Positions 17,613-29,639 of a stretch of 64,000 bases of DNA are shown here, piece by piece; position 1 is the first letter of the stretch; each line of letters begins with the position of its first letter. The stretch is from Lates calcarifer. Its lineage: Eukaryota > Chordata > Actinopteri > Centropomidae. A program made the translations under genes and the position numbers. The notes below the pieces were generated by a model, which had not been told where the DNA came from, did no database searches, and saw nothing but the letters and a program-made list of their open reading frames with translations. The stretch is taken from positions 19,096,501-19,160,500 of the forward strand of contig NC_066837.1 of the NCBI RefSeq assembly GCF_001640805.2, in the 5' to 3' direction.

Positions 17613-20512
17613 TCATTTAAGTATTTTCTCACAGATGAAGTGTAGTTCATTATTACATCTTAAATCATTCCAGTTTTTTAAATCACGCCACGTGTTTTGA
17701 ATCTGAACACAGTCTTCATCTTTAGGACCTTTACGTCCTCCATTATCCGGCTGACTGTTTCTCCAGTACCTAGAGATAAACAAAAACCATTACCAAACCA
17801 TCACTAAAATATTAGAAATCAATACTGTTGATATATGTGACTTGTACCTTCAAAACAAGTTATTACGATTTTAAAGGAACATTAAACATAAATAAACACA
17901 GAGCATTGGTTTCATTCAGGAGTCAGATCTTGGATGATTAATATCACACAGTTTGACTGTAGACAGACGTTACACACACACCAGGTCTTTATGGTCAATA
18001 TATAAAGCACAGCAGAGTTCATCTCTTCATCCTCTGTGTCCTTTAAAATTTTGATTTAACTCTGTTCAGATTTTGTTTTCAGAGCGACATTAAGACTGCT
18101 GGGAGTCCTGGACTTTAATACAGATTAATTAATGAAGTAGACATTGTGTGTCTCTCTGTTCTGACGCACAGTTTGAATGTAGCACAGTGACGATCAATAA
18201 ATAAGAAACTGGAAAATATCTTACGTTGTGGTGACCTCTGTTCCATCAACCCATTTCCAGACATTTTCCTTTTCTTTGTCATTCAGACCAATCCAGATGT
18301 TGTGGCCCAATGAGCTGAGAAACCTCTAGATTTCAGAGAGACATTCATCATTATATTTTCTTTACTGACCTTCCAAAGACATCAGGTCTACCTAAAGAGC
18401 TCTCCTTTTGACATGTCACAGTAGGAAAATCACAGGTGTAGATTAAATTAATGATGGCTGAATTTCATTTAGCTGCTTCAGTTTCAGGGTCCTGGTTGTT
18501 TTCATGACGACTCGCTGTCACACTGTCATGACTTATTCAGACACTTGAACAGAACAGAGCCATTGTTCATGTTATTATAGTAACACCTGTGCTTTTTCTA
18601 CCATGACAAGTCAAAGGTTTATGATGATGATGAAGGTAGAAGGTTAAAGGAAAGTTTTTGTCTGTTTTCATCTCCTTTTTACTCTGCTCATTTTGTGTAT
18701 TCAGCTTTGCAGAAGTCATTATCAACCTCTCTTCCTCTTTTCAGACATTTCAGGAAGACTGAACCTGATTTACCACACTGATCTTCATTTTTTAAAAGGC
18801 CAAATACCCAAAGTTTTCTAACACACACTGAAAGTCCTAATATCCACATGATGAATTTGGGAACAGAAGCATGTTTTAGGTTTTCTGTTTTACATTTTCA
18901 GCCCTTTTAAAACAAGAGTACATGCATTCAGAAAATAAAATAAGAGAGCTCAGTCAACAACAATAGCTTTTATTGTTCACTCACCTGTTCCTCTGTACCA
19001 GATACAATCACCAGGTGTGCTTTTTTATTTTCACAGAACTGTTTGCTGTCATCCCAGCTTTTTATTGAGGTGGAAATTAAATAACAACTGATGTTAAACT
19101 TTATCCAGTCAGCAGGACAGAATGATGTCTCTGTTTAATGACACAAATTTATATGTTTCAGTCACAATACTGCAGGTAACCTCATGACAAGACAAGAGAC
19201 AAAACACAGAGCATCAAGCAGAAATACCACTCTCAGCTTTTATATCTGTACTGTGTTATCCATCTGTCAGTGTCTAAGATAAAAACCTTATTAAAGGAAT
19301 AGTTCAACATTTTGGAAGTTTCTCTCTTTTCAGTCTTTGTATGAAGCTAACCAGCTGCTGCTCCAGCTTTATGTTTACCATACATTACAGTGGTATTGAT
19401 CCTATCATCTAATTCTTGGCTCAAAACTGTATTTTCCAAAAAATCAAACTATACTTTTAATCAAAATCAATATTCGTATTTCTACTCACCGAGTTGCTTT
19501 TGTAGTTCATCTCTCTCTTTGATGAGATTTTCCTTGTCTCTCTCTAACTGGTTTGTCTTTTGCGTCAGGTTGACATTGAGTTGTTTCATTTCACTGTAGT
19601 TTGTCTGTAGTTGGTCTCTCTCACTGGTCAGGTTGACATTGAGTTGTTTCATTTCACTGTAAATTGTCCATAGTTCATCTCTCTCTTTGGTGAGATTTTC
19701 CTTGTCTCTCTCTAACTGGTTTGTCTTATGCGTCAGGTTGTGATTGAGTTGTTTCATTTCACTGTAGTTTGTCTGTAGTTGGTCTCTCTCACTGGTCAGG
19801 TTGACACTGAGACTTTTGTCTTGAATCACTGTCACAACAAGGGTCAAACGTGAATGATCACTTACATATACTTAAATAATTTATCATAATCGTTGGTTTG
19901 AATAGATGAATTTGGAAAACTTACACAGGACCACCAGGGCAACGACTACTGCCAGGAGGAGAAGACCCAGCAGAACCAGAACCACTGCAGCAGGTCTGAC
20001 AAGATTCCTCTTTTCTGGAGGGACACTGACTGAAATGGCTGAGAGCAAAAATAAACACCTTTATTACACACAGTTCATTATAAAGTAATTAGTGACCTTA
20101 CTTTAACCTAGATTTTCCCATTTAATATCTAGCTTTGTTATAAAATTCTACATTACTTAATGTTATTCGTTGGAGTTACTGTTTAATGTCCACTTTTAGA
20201 ATGAAAAGCAAGACGTATCAACAAATTTGTTATGTCTTCCTGAACATTGTATGAATACATAAGCAGTTTTTAATCCAATACTCTATGTATGTCGGACATG
20301 TAAGACAGAATAGCAGACAGATAGATACTTTGCTGTTGGTCCTCAGTGGTGTTGTCCTGTAATTTCGGAGGTGTGCTTCCCTCTGCCCAGCAGTTGTCAT
20401 AGATTGTCACAGAATCGATGTCTTCACAGATGTCTACATTTCCATTCTTCTCCTCTGTCTGAAACCTAACTTTCTTGGTGAGGTCTGGCTTGGCGTAGAT
20501 ATCCTCAGACAT
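17613..20512 (-). CDS. Gene B: type II C-type lectin receptor, QPD type
   Basis: Six exons on minus: 20512-20329, 20029-19925, 19828-19490, 19130-18985, 18325-18225 and 17769-17613. They sum to 1032 nt, 343 residues plus stop. Residues 1-61 form the tail (MSEDIYAKP, later VTIYDNCW). About 75-96 is the membrane span (VVLVLLGLLLLAVVVALVVL). Residues 97-209 are a coiled-coil stalk made of near-repeats of NLTSERDQLQTNYSEMKQLN with several N-glycosylation sequons. Residues 210-343 are the CTLD: CPADW and SCYLIS (long form with the extra N-terminal disulfide), WIGLN, KWVDG, QPDNGG, EDC, WND and FICEK. QPD with WND is the Ca2+/sugar site classically linked to galactose. The family resembles ASGR/CD209/CLEC4 group II receptors; the exact orthologue is not assignable. 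An AATAAA overlaps the region just past the stop. Confidence 0.88.
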
Positions 20513-20699
20513 ACTGTTCTCTGACTTTATCTCATATGATCCTGATGTAGTCTGTTCTGCTTAGACCAGTGCAACTGTATTTTAGTATGTATGTTATCAC
20601 TTTGTGCTCTTTCAGTTATTTAGAAACAGGGAAGTTAATACAGTATATGACACTTGGCCACTTAGGTTGTCATAAATCATCATAAACAAAACAGAGATA

Positions 20700-21420
20700 A
20701 GAAATTTAGAACAGTCAAGTCAAATTTTATTATCCCACTAGGGGAAAATTGGTTGCAGCCAGGTATTACAAAAACACATTAATTCCATCATAAATACAAC
20801 ATAAAAGACAGTATACCTGTTAGAACACAGGGTGTACTACATATGAAGACAAAACAGCCCAAGTTGCAGAGTGAGGGAAAAACCGCAAATTCAGCCCACT
20901 GATTGCAGTGCAAACAAGAGTCTTTGAGTCTTTTAGTCCTATGAGTTGGAACTCTATATCTTCTACCTGAAGGTAGAAGTTCAAACTCCCACTGCAAGGG
21001 ATGGTCCAATAGTCCAATATGGCATAGGCCTTCCTTATGATCTGCCAGTTGTAACTTTACTGGCCACTCTAACAAGCTAACTAAGCCTATTCGTATTGGC
21101 CAGATTCAGGTTCAGAAACAACGCCACAATACAAAAGGACAGAACAGATTCATTAAAAGTTCTATAGAACAGAGCCACAATTTTTCTCAAAAAATAAAGA
21201 CGTTGTTGTAACCTCTTAGAGATGGCATCTACATTAGCCTGAAAGCACAACTTATTGTCAAAACAGTACCTAAATACTTTTAGTTCTCCAACAACTCAAT
21301 CTCAGTACCCTTAATTACTGAGGATGGGTACCTACTTCCTATTATGTCCTTGGTTTTGGTCAGCTTGAGGAAAGACCCCTTACACCATGACACAAAGTCA
21401 TTAATGACCAGTCCCCTTCA
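20700..21420 (-). mobile_element. LINE fragment (3' end of a reverse-transcriptase ORF plus tail)
   Basis: Read on minus, the frames give pieces typical of the end of CR1/L2/Rex-type LINE ORF2: LKLTKTKDII, KYLGT, NRLS, then FELLPSGRRYRVPTHRTKRL with KDS. The 3' tail resembles CCCTAGTGGGATAATAAAAT. Stops and shifts interrupt it, so it is a 5'-truncated dead copy. A related 3' tail occurs at 29494-29552. The clade name is tentative. Confidence 0.7.
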
Positions 21421-21687
21421 ACTCCTCAAGAGAGAGGACCTCTCTCTCTCTCTGCCCAGCTTCTCAACAGCAGCTGCTGCTCTCTGATCCCCATGAGGCC
21501 TGCCTGCAGCAGACACCTACACTGGACTGAACCTTGGTAAAGGTTCAAGGCAAGGCAAGAGCCCACCAGAGGATTTAAGATCAAGCACCAGCAGGTATGA
21601 TACGAAGTCTGCCAGCTGGGTTCATCATCAAAAACAGCCACAAAGCAGAGTTTGTGTCAACCAGTTAACTCTGCAGGCTACAGACAA

Positions 21688-22260
21688 GCTTCAGCAACAC
21701 ATCATCAAAAGCTCATTAAAACAGACAAAGAGGAGGAAGTAAGGGAAAAGAAAAACATGACAATAATCATGAAAACAGAAAAGAACTCTCCCTGCTGCTG
21801 TTCCCTTCCCCTCCCATCCACTCACCCAGAATCCAGGCCACCAATTCCGACATGTCTCAGTCCTCTCTGTGACCTCAAGTCTTCCCAGTGTATGTAGACC
21901 TTCAGACACTACACCAGTGTTTGTGTTTCTTGTGCTGTAATTCTCACCTGGATCTTTGCTGCTGCCTGTTTCTGCTGTCTACTCACCTGCTTTGCCGGCA
22001 TTACCGTGCCACGCCACTAACATGCTCCAAGCTTCCAGTTCTCACTGCTCTCCCGAGCCATTCCATTCACCTGCCACTGCCTGCTGGACTTCATCCCCCT
22101 CACCTGTCCCTTGCCGTTTCCTGGCTTCACCTGGCACCCAGGACTCCCTATGCCTCGTCATCTCCCTACATCCTTTCCCCCACAATTGATTGCCTGTATT
22201 TAACATTTAAACCACTTACCTTTACTTTGCTGGAATCTGTGTCTGCTCGGGGGTCCTTAA
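21688..22260. repeat. Interspersed repeat region (includes dispersed repeat copy 2)
   Basis: 21688-21858 repeats 17137-17285. The following C-rich stretch to about 22260 has the look of a fish retroelement end (repeated CACCTG, CTGCC and a final ATAAA), with an open frame of no domain content. The family is not identified. Confidence 0.45.
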
Positions 22261-22401
22261 ATAAACTGTTTTTGCTAGATGTAAGACACTCAAACAAATA
22301 TATTGACTGGTTATTGATTTATTGGTTTGTAATTGTAATTTAAACAGCAAATAGTTAAAAATATAACATCACTGAAAGATTTTATGTCAGAAGTTTATTT
22401 A

Positions 22402-24770
22402 CAAGGGATGTGCATGAATAATCGATTAGTTGATTAATCGAATCGAATAGTCCACATCTATTTTGAAGAGTCAACTAATTTTTATTTGACTTTTTGAATT
22501 TTGAATCAGGTAGAGGTGTGAGGTCTTCACAGGAGTTATTGTTTTAGTAGTTTCATAGGAGTTTAATAAAGGTTTGCGGGCTGTTAACCGAGCTGCTGCA
22601 AATGTTACCTTGTGTCATTTCTAGACACTCAGCTTGTTTTTATGTTAGGATTCCTTCAGTGTTCATCGTTCCGGAGAGTTTTACTGGGAGCTGAATTATC
22701 CACGAGGCCTCACTGAATGAAACAGTTTCATATTCAAAAAATCAGTGTCTCTCTGCGTTGTGGACACAGGACGTTGAGAGCGGCTGTTTGCTCAGCTTGT
22801 TTCTCTGATTTCTAAAGATCCAGATGGCTGATGAAAAAAATCCTTTATCTGGTTTAAGATTAGAGTTATAACATTTTATAAAGTGACAGTGACGTGACTT
22901 GAAACATAAAGAAAGTAGTTGGGTGAAAATGTTTTAATGTCTGGCTGACAGCCAGCACTTACAGAAAACACTGCGGATTTGTAGCACCTAATTGCTCATG
23001 TGACAGCAAACAACAGGAACAAACTTAAAAGATTTCAGACGATATGTAGTTAAAGCTCTGAAAAATAATTTGATGGAAGCCAAGAAAGTAGCAATAACAA
23101 CTGATGCACGGACAGCTCTCTCATCTGATTCTTTTTGTCACTGTCACCTGCCATTACATTGACAGTGACTGGAAGACTTCAGGTTCTGTGCTTTAGACTA
23201 CAGCAGTCGTGTGACTGTTAAATTACTGAAAAAGTCTAAAGTGAGAGGTCATGTTGGAAAATAGCATCATTGTGTTTCCTTTTTAATGCAGGGTTGTTTT
23301 GTGGTTTTTCAGTTTCTCTTGTAATGTAAAGCACTTATTGCTGAGTACTTAACATTTGAATTAAAATGTGCTAAAAATTACTTTAGAGGTCAACATAATA
23401 AGATCAAAGTATTTTTGAGGTTTGTGGTTCCCAAACATAGATTTTGTTGAGTAATCTGTTTATTGTTTGTTGATGAACTGACTCATAATTTTATCTATGA
23501 AATGGAAAAATGTCCTCAGATTATTTCCAGACGAGCAGCTAAAAAACCCCATGGGTTTCATTTTCTAGTCATTAGAAATTAAAGAACAGCTAGTAGATTA
23601 GAATTTGTTAATCCAACTTGATAAAGAACTTAAATTAACTTACCCTACTCCACTATCAAAATTATAAGTGTGTTGGATGTGAATGTGAGTGTGGCAGTAA
23701 AAGTTATAAAATACTTTTGAAATTTAAAGTAATTTTAGTACTTCTTTTGCAAATGTTTGTCTTCTTTGTGTATATTTATGTATATGTTTATTCATTGCTT
23801 ATGTATTCTGTGAAATTGGTTAATTATTTTCTAATGCCTTTATAATGTTTATTATTAATCTGATGCCTTATTATTGTATTGTCAAATAAAAAAAAATCAC
23901 TGAATAAATTATCCTCATATTAAATTTGATTTAGTGTTGTGATCTTTTGGTGTAGTAGTAGTTACAGGCCTCAAAGTACCCCAAAATAAGCTGAATTTCA
24001 GGAATCTCAGTTAGGAAATGATGCTTTGAGGCATCAAAAGTGGTTTCAGACAATGCTGGAAAAAAGGGTTCCTCAAGGATTCCTCAACCTGATGAACTAT
24101 CTTAAGATGCTCAAAGAACTGACGTGTTTAAAAGGTTTCCTGGAGGTTCCTCAAAGGGTCCTGCCAGTGTGGCAACCTTAGGAACCCTAAAAGGACCCTC
24201 AAGTATCCTTCACTTTTAACAGTGTACAGTGCAAAAAACATGACTCATCACGACAACACATTATTATTATGGTTTGGGTGCAGGGTACGTGTTAACAATG
24301 ACATCACAACTAATCAACTAATTGATTTAAATTGGCTTTATTAATCAAAACCAGAAACTAATTGAAATGCCCATCTGTCAGGGCCTCAACAGGTTGGACC
24401 CAAATGCACGACTCCAGACACTGTTCGTGAGGTACGCCAGAGGTTTTATTGGCACCAGAGGAGAATCCAAGCAGAGGTACAAAAAAGGGGCAAATGGCAG
24501 GTCAAAAACTAGAGGCGACGTCAAAAAATGCTAGAACACTGGTACAGGACTCAATACAAACTGGTACAGGAGGTAGGGAAGGGGGAGCTTAAATGGGGCA
24601 CAGGTACAACCCATAGGGCGGGGCTGTTAATAAGGCATGAGGGCAGGACAGGAAGTAACTGGTCTGGAAAGAGATACAGGGTTTCCCAGTGAGACCAGTT
24701 CCCAGAACAAGACCTTAAAGGTGGGGGAAAACATTACTAGCAGCTGACAGGGGATGTGACACCATCCCTA
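22402..24770 (+). mobile_element. hAT-type DNA transposon remnant
   Basis: Left end AAGGGATGTGCATGA and the inverse of the right end AGGGATGGGCATTT form imperfect terminal inverted repeats, with ATCGATTAGTTGATTAATCG just inside. TTATTTA lies outside both ends as a possible target duplication. Near 23070-23240 the plus strand reads like a decayed hAT transposase segment (KKVAITTDARTA, followed by a stop-ridden DWK/LED region). It is about 2 kb after subtracting the LTR inserted near its right end. No intact transposase remains. Confidence 0.6.
24376..24761. mobile_element. Solo LTR nested in the hAT end, with 5-bp target duplication
   Basis: The 386-bp element begins TGTCAGGGCC and ends GATGTGACA, i.e. 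5'-TG...CA-3', and is flanked on both sides by CCATC (24371-24375 and 24762-24766). This is the signature of an LTR retrotransposon reduced to one LTR by recombination. It splits the hAT right terminal repeat, so it is the younger insertion. Confidence 0.8.
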
Positions 24771-24908
24771 TTATTTATAGATTAAAATTTCAGTACAAAG
24801 ATGCTCTGCTTTACTTTCTCAGGAGGAGAATATACAGGTTGTTATTATTTTACATGTGTGAGCAAAACAGATGTGGAAACAGTCCAAGAGCACCATAATA
24901 ATTTGATT

Positions 24909-27699
24909 TCATTTAAGTATTTTCTCACAGATAAAGTATAATTTATCATTACATCTCAAATCATTCCAGTTATTTAAATCAGACAGGTCTGTAATGTGAA
25001 CACAGTCTTCACCTGTAGAACCTTTGGACCCTCCATTATCTGGCTGATTGTTTTTCCAGTACCTAGAGATGAACAAAATTTTAACCATTACTAAAATATT
25101 ACTGTTGACATTTGTGAATTGCACCTTCAGTCATATTATTATGAGGTCACATGAAATTATAATTTTAAAGGAACATTAAACATAAATAAACACAGAACAT
25201 CGGTTTCATTCAGGAGTCAGATCTTGGATGATTAATATCACACAGTTTGACTGTAGACAGACGTTACACACACACCAGGTCTTTATGGTCAATATATAAA
25301 GCACAGCAGAGTTCATCTCTTCATCCTCTGTGTCCTTTAAAATTTTGATTTAACTCTGTTCAGATTTTGTTTTCAGAGCCACATTAAGACTGCTGGGAGT
25401 CCTGGACTTTAATACAGATTAATTAATGAAGTAGACATTGTGTGTCTCTCTGTTCTGATGCACAGTTTGAATGTAGCACAGTGACGATCAATAAATAAGA
25501 AACTGGAAAATATCTTACGTTGTGGTGACCTCTGTTCCATCAACCCATTTCCAGACATTTTCCTTTTCTTTGTCATTCAGACCAATCCAGATGTTGTGGC
25601 CCAATGAGCTGAGAAACCTCTAGATTTCAGAGAGACATTCATCATTATATTTTCTTTACTGACCTTCCAAAGACATCAGGTCTACCTAAAGAGCTCTCCT
25701 TTTGACATGTCACAGTAGGAAAATCACAGGTGTAGATTAAATTAATGATGGCTGAATTTCATTTAGCTGCTTCAGTTTCAGGGTCCTGGTTGTTTTCATG
25801 ACGACTCGCTGTCACACTGTCATGACTTATTCAGACACTTGATCAGAACAGAGCCATTGTTCATGTTATTATAGTAACACCTGTGCTTTTTCTACCATGA
25901 CAAGTCAAAGGTTTATGGTGATGATGAAGGTAGAAGGTTAAAAAGACTTCTATTATAATACTCACAGCTTCCAATGTCTCTTTTTTTGTCTGTTTTCATC
26001 TCCTTCTTACTCTGTTCATATTGTTTATTCAATTCTGCAACTTCTCCTTTTCAGGCATTTCAGGAAGACTGAACCTGCTTTACTACACTGATCTTCATCT
26101 TTTTAAAGAGTATGCAGAAAATAAAATAAGAGAGCTCAGTCAACAACAATAGCTTTTATTGTTCACTCACCTGTTCCTCTGTACCAGATACAATCACCAG
26201 GTGTGCTTTTTCATTTTCACAGAACTGTTTGCTGTCATCCCAGCTTTTCTTTGAGGTGGAAATTAAATAACAACTGATGTTAAACCTTATCCAGTCAGCA
26301 GGACAGAATGATGTCTCTGTTTAATGACACAAATTAATATGTTTCAGTCACAATACTGCAGGTAACCTCATGACAAGACAAGAGACAAAACACAGAGCAT
26401 CAAGCAGAAATACCACTCTCAGCTTTTATATGCCCTACAGTGAGTTATCTCTGTCAGTGTCTAAGATAAAAACCTTATTAAAGGAATAGTTCAACATTTT
26501 GGAAGTTTCTCTGTTTTCAGTCTTTGTATGAAGCTAACCAACTGCTGCTCCAGCTTTATGTTTACCATACATTACAGTGGTATTGATCCTATCATCTAAT
26601 TCTTGGCTCAAAACTGTATTTTCCAAAAAATCAAACTATACTTTTAATCAAAATCAATATTCGTATTTCTACTCACCGAGTTGCTTTTGTAGTTCATCTC
26701 TCTCTTTGATGAGATTTTCCTTGTCTCTCTCTAACTGGTTTGTCTTTTGCGTCAGGTTGACATTGAGTTGTTTCATTTCACTGTAGTTTGTCTGTAGTTG
26801 GTCTCTCTCACTGGTCAGGTTGACATTGAGTTGTTTCATTTCACTGTAAATTGTCCATAGTTCATCTCTCTCTTTGGTGAGATTTTCCTTGTCTCTCTCT
26901 AACTGGTTTGTCTTATGCGTCAGGTTGTGATTGAGTTGTTTCATTTCACTGTAGTTTGTCTGTAGTTGGTCTCTCTCACTGGTCAGGTTGACACTGAGAC
27001 TTTTGTCTTGAATCACTGTCACAACAAGGGTCAAACGTGAATGATCACTTACATATACTTAAATAATTTATCATAATCGTTGGTTTGAATAGATGAATTT
27101 GGAAAACTTACACAGGACCACCAGGGCAACGACTACAGCCAGGAGGAGAAGACCCAGCAGAACCAGAACCACTGCAGCAGGTCTGACAAGATTCCTCTTT
27201 TCTGGAGGGACACTGACTGAAATGGCTGAGAGCAAAAATAAACACCTCTATTACACACAGTTCATTATAAAGTAATTAGTGACCTTACTTTAACCTAGAT
27301 TTTCCCATTTAATATCTAGCTTTGTTATAAAATTCTACATTACTTAATGTTATTCGTTGGAGTTACTGTTTAATGTCCACTTTTAGAATGAAAAGCAAGA
27401 CGTATCAACAAAATTGTTATGTCTTCCTGAACATTGTATGAATACATAAGCAGTCTTTAATCCAATACTCTATGTATGTCGGACATGTAAGACAGAATAG
27501 CAGACAGATAGATACTTTGCTGTTGGTCCTCAGTGGTGTTGTCCTGTAATTTCGGAGGTGTGCTTCCCTCTGCCCAGCAGTTGTCATAGATTGTCACAGA
27601 ATCGATGTCTTCACAGATGTCTACATTTCCATTCTTCTCCTCTGTCTGAAACCTAACTTTCTTGGTGAGGTCTGGCTTGGCGTAGATATCCTCAGACAT
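24909..27699 (-). CDS. Gene C: type II C-type lectin receptor, QPD type (tandem copy of B)
   Basis: Exons on minus: 27699-27516, 27216-27112, 27015-26677, 26316-26171, 25619-25519 and 25062-24909; total 1029 nt, 342 residues plus stop. Exons 1-3 encode the same protein as gene B and exon 5 appears identical. Exon 4 differs at about three residues (K/R, I/K and K/E). The last exon is clearly different: QPDNGGSKGSTGEDCVHIT in C against QPDNGGRKGPKDEDCVQIQ in B, and CNDKLYFICEK against CNNELHFICEK. QPD, EDC and WND are kept, so a Ca2+-dependent galactose-type site is plausible. The coordinate offset to B is about 7.19 kb for exons 1-4 and 7.29 kb for exons 5-6. Homology in the last intron fades left of about 17870/25165. 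Confidence 0.88.
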
Positions 27700-27819
27700 A
27701 CTGTTCTCTGACTTTATCTCATATGATCCTGATGTAGTCTGTTCTGCTTAGACCAGTGCAACTGTATTTTAGCATGTATGTCACCACATTGTGTTATCTA
27801 GAAATCAGGAAGTAAAGAC

Positions 27820-28330
27820 AGCTGATGAATATGTAGATTTACAATTTACATGAAATGAAATGATGTCATTTGCAAACCTCTGTGTTTTCCACCCAGAAAA
27901 ATGTGTCTGAATGTTTCTTTTAAAAGTCCTATAAGGTGTGTTGTTGTACATTTACTTTCAGATACTCCTCCAGCATCAAAGCTCCTGCAAACCCACAGTC
28001 CACCCACACAGGTGTTTTCACTTATTTTGCCTAACTAGAGCTCCTGACACCTCCCTCTCCACCCTGATGGTTTTGTTACTCCTGTTGGGGTGAGACAACT
28101 TATCTCATTATCATTCTTCATACATACAGTGGTAACTTCACGTAATCCCCAGCAAAGCTCCATCCATCCTCCACCTGACCAGAAGACTGTGTTGATGTGC
28201 AGAGACTTTAATATCTGTGGATTCAACTACATGACTTTGGTACTGATGTGCAGAAAAAGGATTACCAATGATTACATTTTATTTTGAGAAATTACAGTGT
28301 AAAGCTTTTAGAATATGGAGTTTTTATTAT
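27820..28330. repeat. Segmental duplicate of gene A upstream region
   Basis: Matches 16320-16910 (see there), including the internal 'agaagactgtgtt' block and the distal 'attacagtgtaaagctttt'. Functionally it may carry shared promoter elements of A and C. Confidence 0.75.
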
Positions 28331-28554
28331 CATTATTGCTGCAGAGGAATAAAATATTAGGGTAAAATTGATAGTTTGGGCTTTGAAATAGTTACATATG
28401 TGTCTGGGTATATTAGTGGTATTAACAAAATATTTTAATAATTAATAATTTAAAGTGTTACCAAAAACGTTTATACACCTCCAGACATTCAAGTTGTCTG
28501 ATCTACAGTAAATTACAATAAATCTGTTTTAGTGTGTAGTATATTCAATGGTGA

Positions 28555-28944
28555 TGATGTGAAGATGATGAAGAGAAGATCTCTGCTGACACTGTCTTTC
28601 TTGTATATAAAGGTTTATTACAAAGAAGTTCAGCATCAAGACAAGCACCGCGGCAGCTTGTGAGAGGATCCGAGCCAATATTGATTTCTCTCTCTAACAG
28701 CTTTAAATATCAGTATATATAGGGTACTTTTACATGTTTTATAATCTAGCAAAACATCCTGACCTCATTCAATGACCTCTTATTCCAAGAAACACAGAAA
28801 AGGGAAGAAAAAGCCCCTCTCCCTAACACTTACATCTTTATGTTCACAACCATTAACTTAAACATGACCCCAGCAAGTAGAAATCATGTGAACCCTTGAG
28901 TTTTCCCAGAGGATAAAAACATATATGAACTTTCAGACACTACA
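28555..28944 (-). mobile_element. Probable solo LTR (retrovirus/retrotransposon-like), minus orientation
   Basis: Read on minus it starts TGTAGTGTCTGAAAG and ends CTTCACATCA, with a TATATATA box, then an AATAAACC polyadenylation signal about 150 nt downstream: the order expected of U3-R-U5. Flanks GGTGA/AGTGA match at four of five bases. There is no internal coding region. The family is not identified. Confidence 0.55.
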
Positions 28945-29299
28945 AGTGAAATGTATGACATAACAGACTCTGCTTTGTTACTATAATCACTTTTATGAAT
29001 GGAAAGGAGCAAACTAATGCCCCAGTTTTCAATAAATTCAACCTCTGACATAAACTCTATTGTGACAGTGAAATGATTATTTCATTTATTCATTGTGGAT
29101 TTACAACAGTTATGTTAGCCTTCTAATCTAAATCTCTATATTTTGACCAAACAGATGTCTGATCTAAACTATTATACATTTTACTTTACAATAAACTCTG
29201 TTGTAACACTGAAATGATTATTGGATTGAATCATGTTATTCAATTAAAAACATAATTTATAACAATGAAATATTTTTTTATAAAAATCATTATGAAAAT

Positions 29300-29300
<1 letters not shown>

Positions 29301-29355
<55 letters not shown>
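29301..29355. repeat. (AC)n microsatellite
   Basis: About 27 uninterrupted dinucleotide units followed by a short (AT)n. Confidence 0.95.
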
Positions 29356-29357
<2 letters not shown>

Positions 29358-29493
29358 TATATATATGAATATATGAGTTTTATAACTCTTCATCCTGTTT
29401 CTATATTAAAACACCATTTGGTCAGTCTTAATAGTTAGATATCTATTTATTTATTCAAAAACAAACAATTTCAACAACAAATAATTCAGCATT

Positions 29494-29552
29494 TAAGATA
29501 AGATAAGATAAGATAAGATAATCCTTTATTAGTCCCACAATGGGGAAATTTA
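29494..29552 (-). mobile_element. LINE 3' tail with (GATAA)n
   Basis: GATAA repeats followed by 'tcctttattagtcccacaat' and 'ggggaaattt'. On minus this is a LINE 3' terminus ending in a short tandem repeat, similar in layout to the tail at 20710-20755. Confidence 0.6.
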
Positions 29553-29639
29553 ATTTATTTTAATTTATTTATTTTATCTATGAAGTTTATTTATAGATGA
29601 AAAGTTCAGCACAAAGATGCTCTGCTTTACTTTCACAGA

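Noticed and set aside
21888..22343. 151-codon plus frame
   Set aside because: Lies in C-rich interspersed repeat sequence; the translation is compositionally biased and has no domain.
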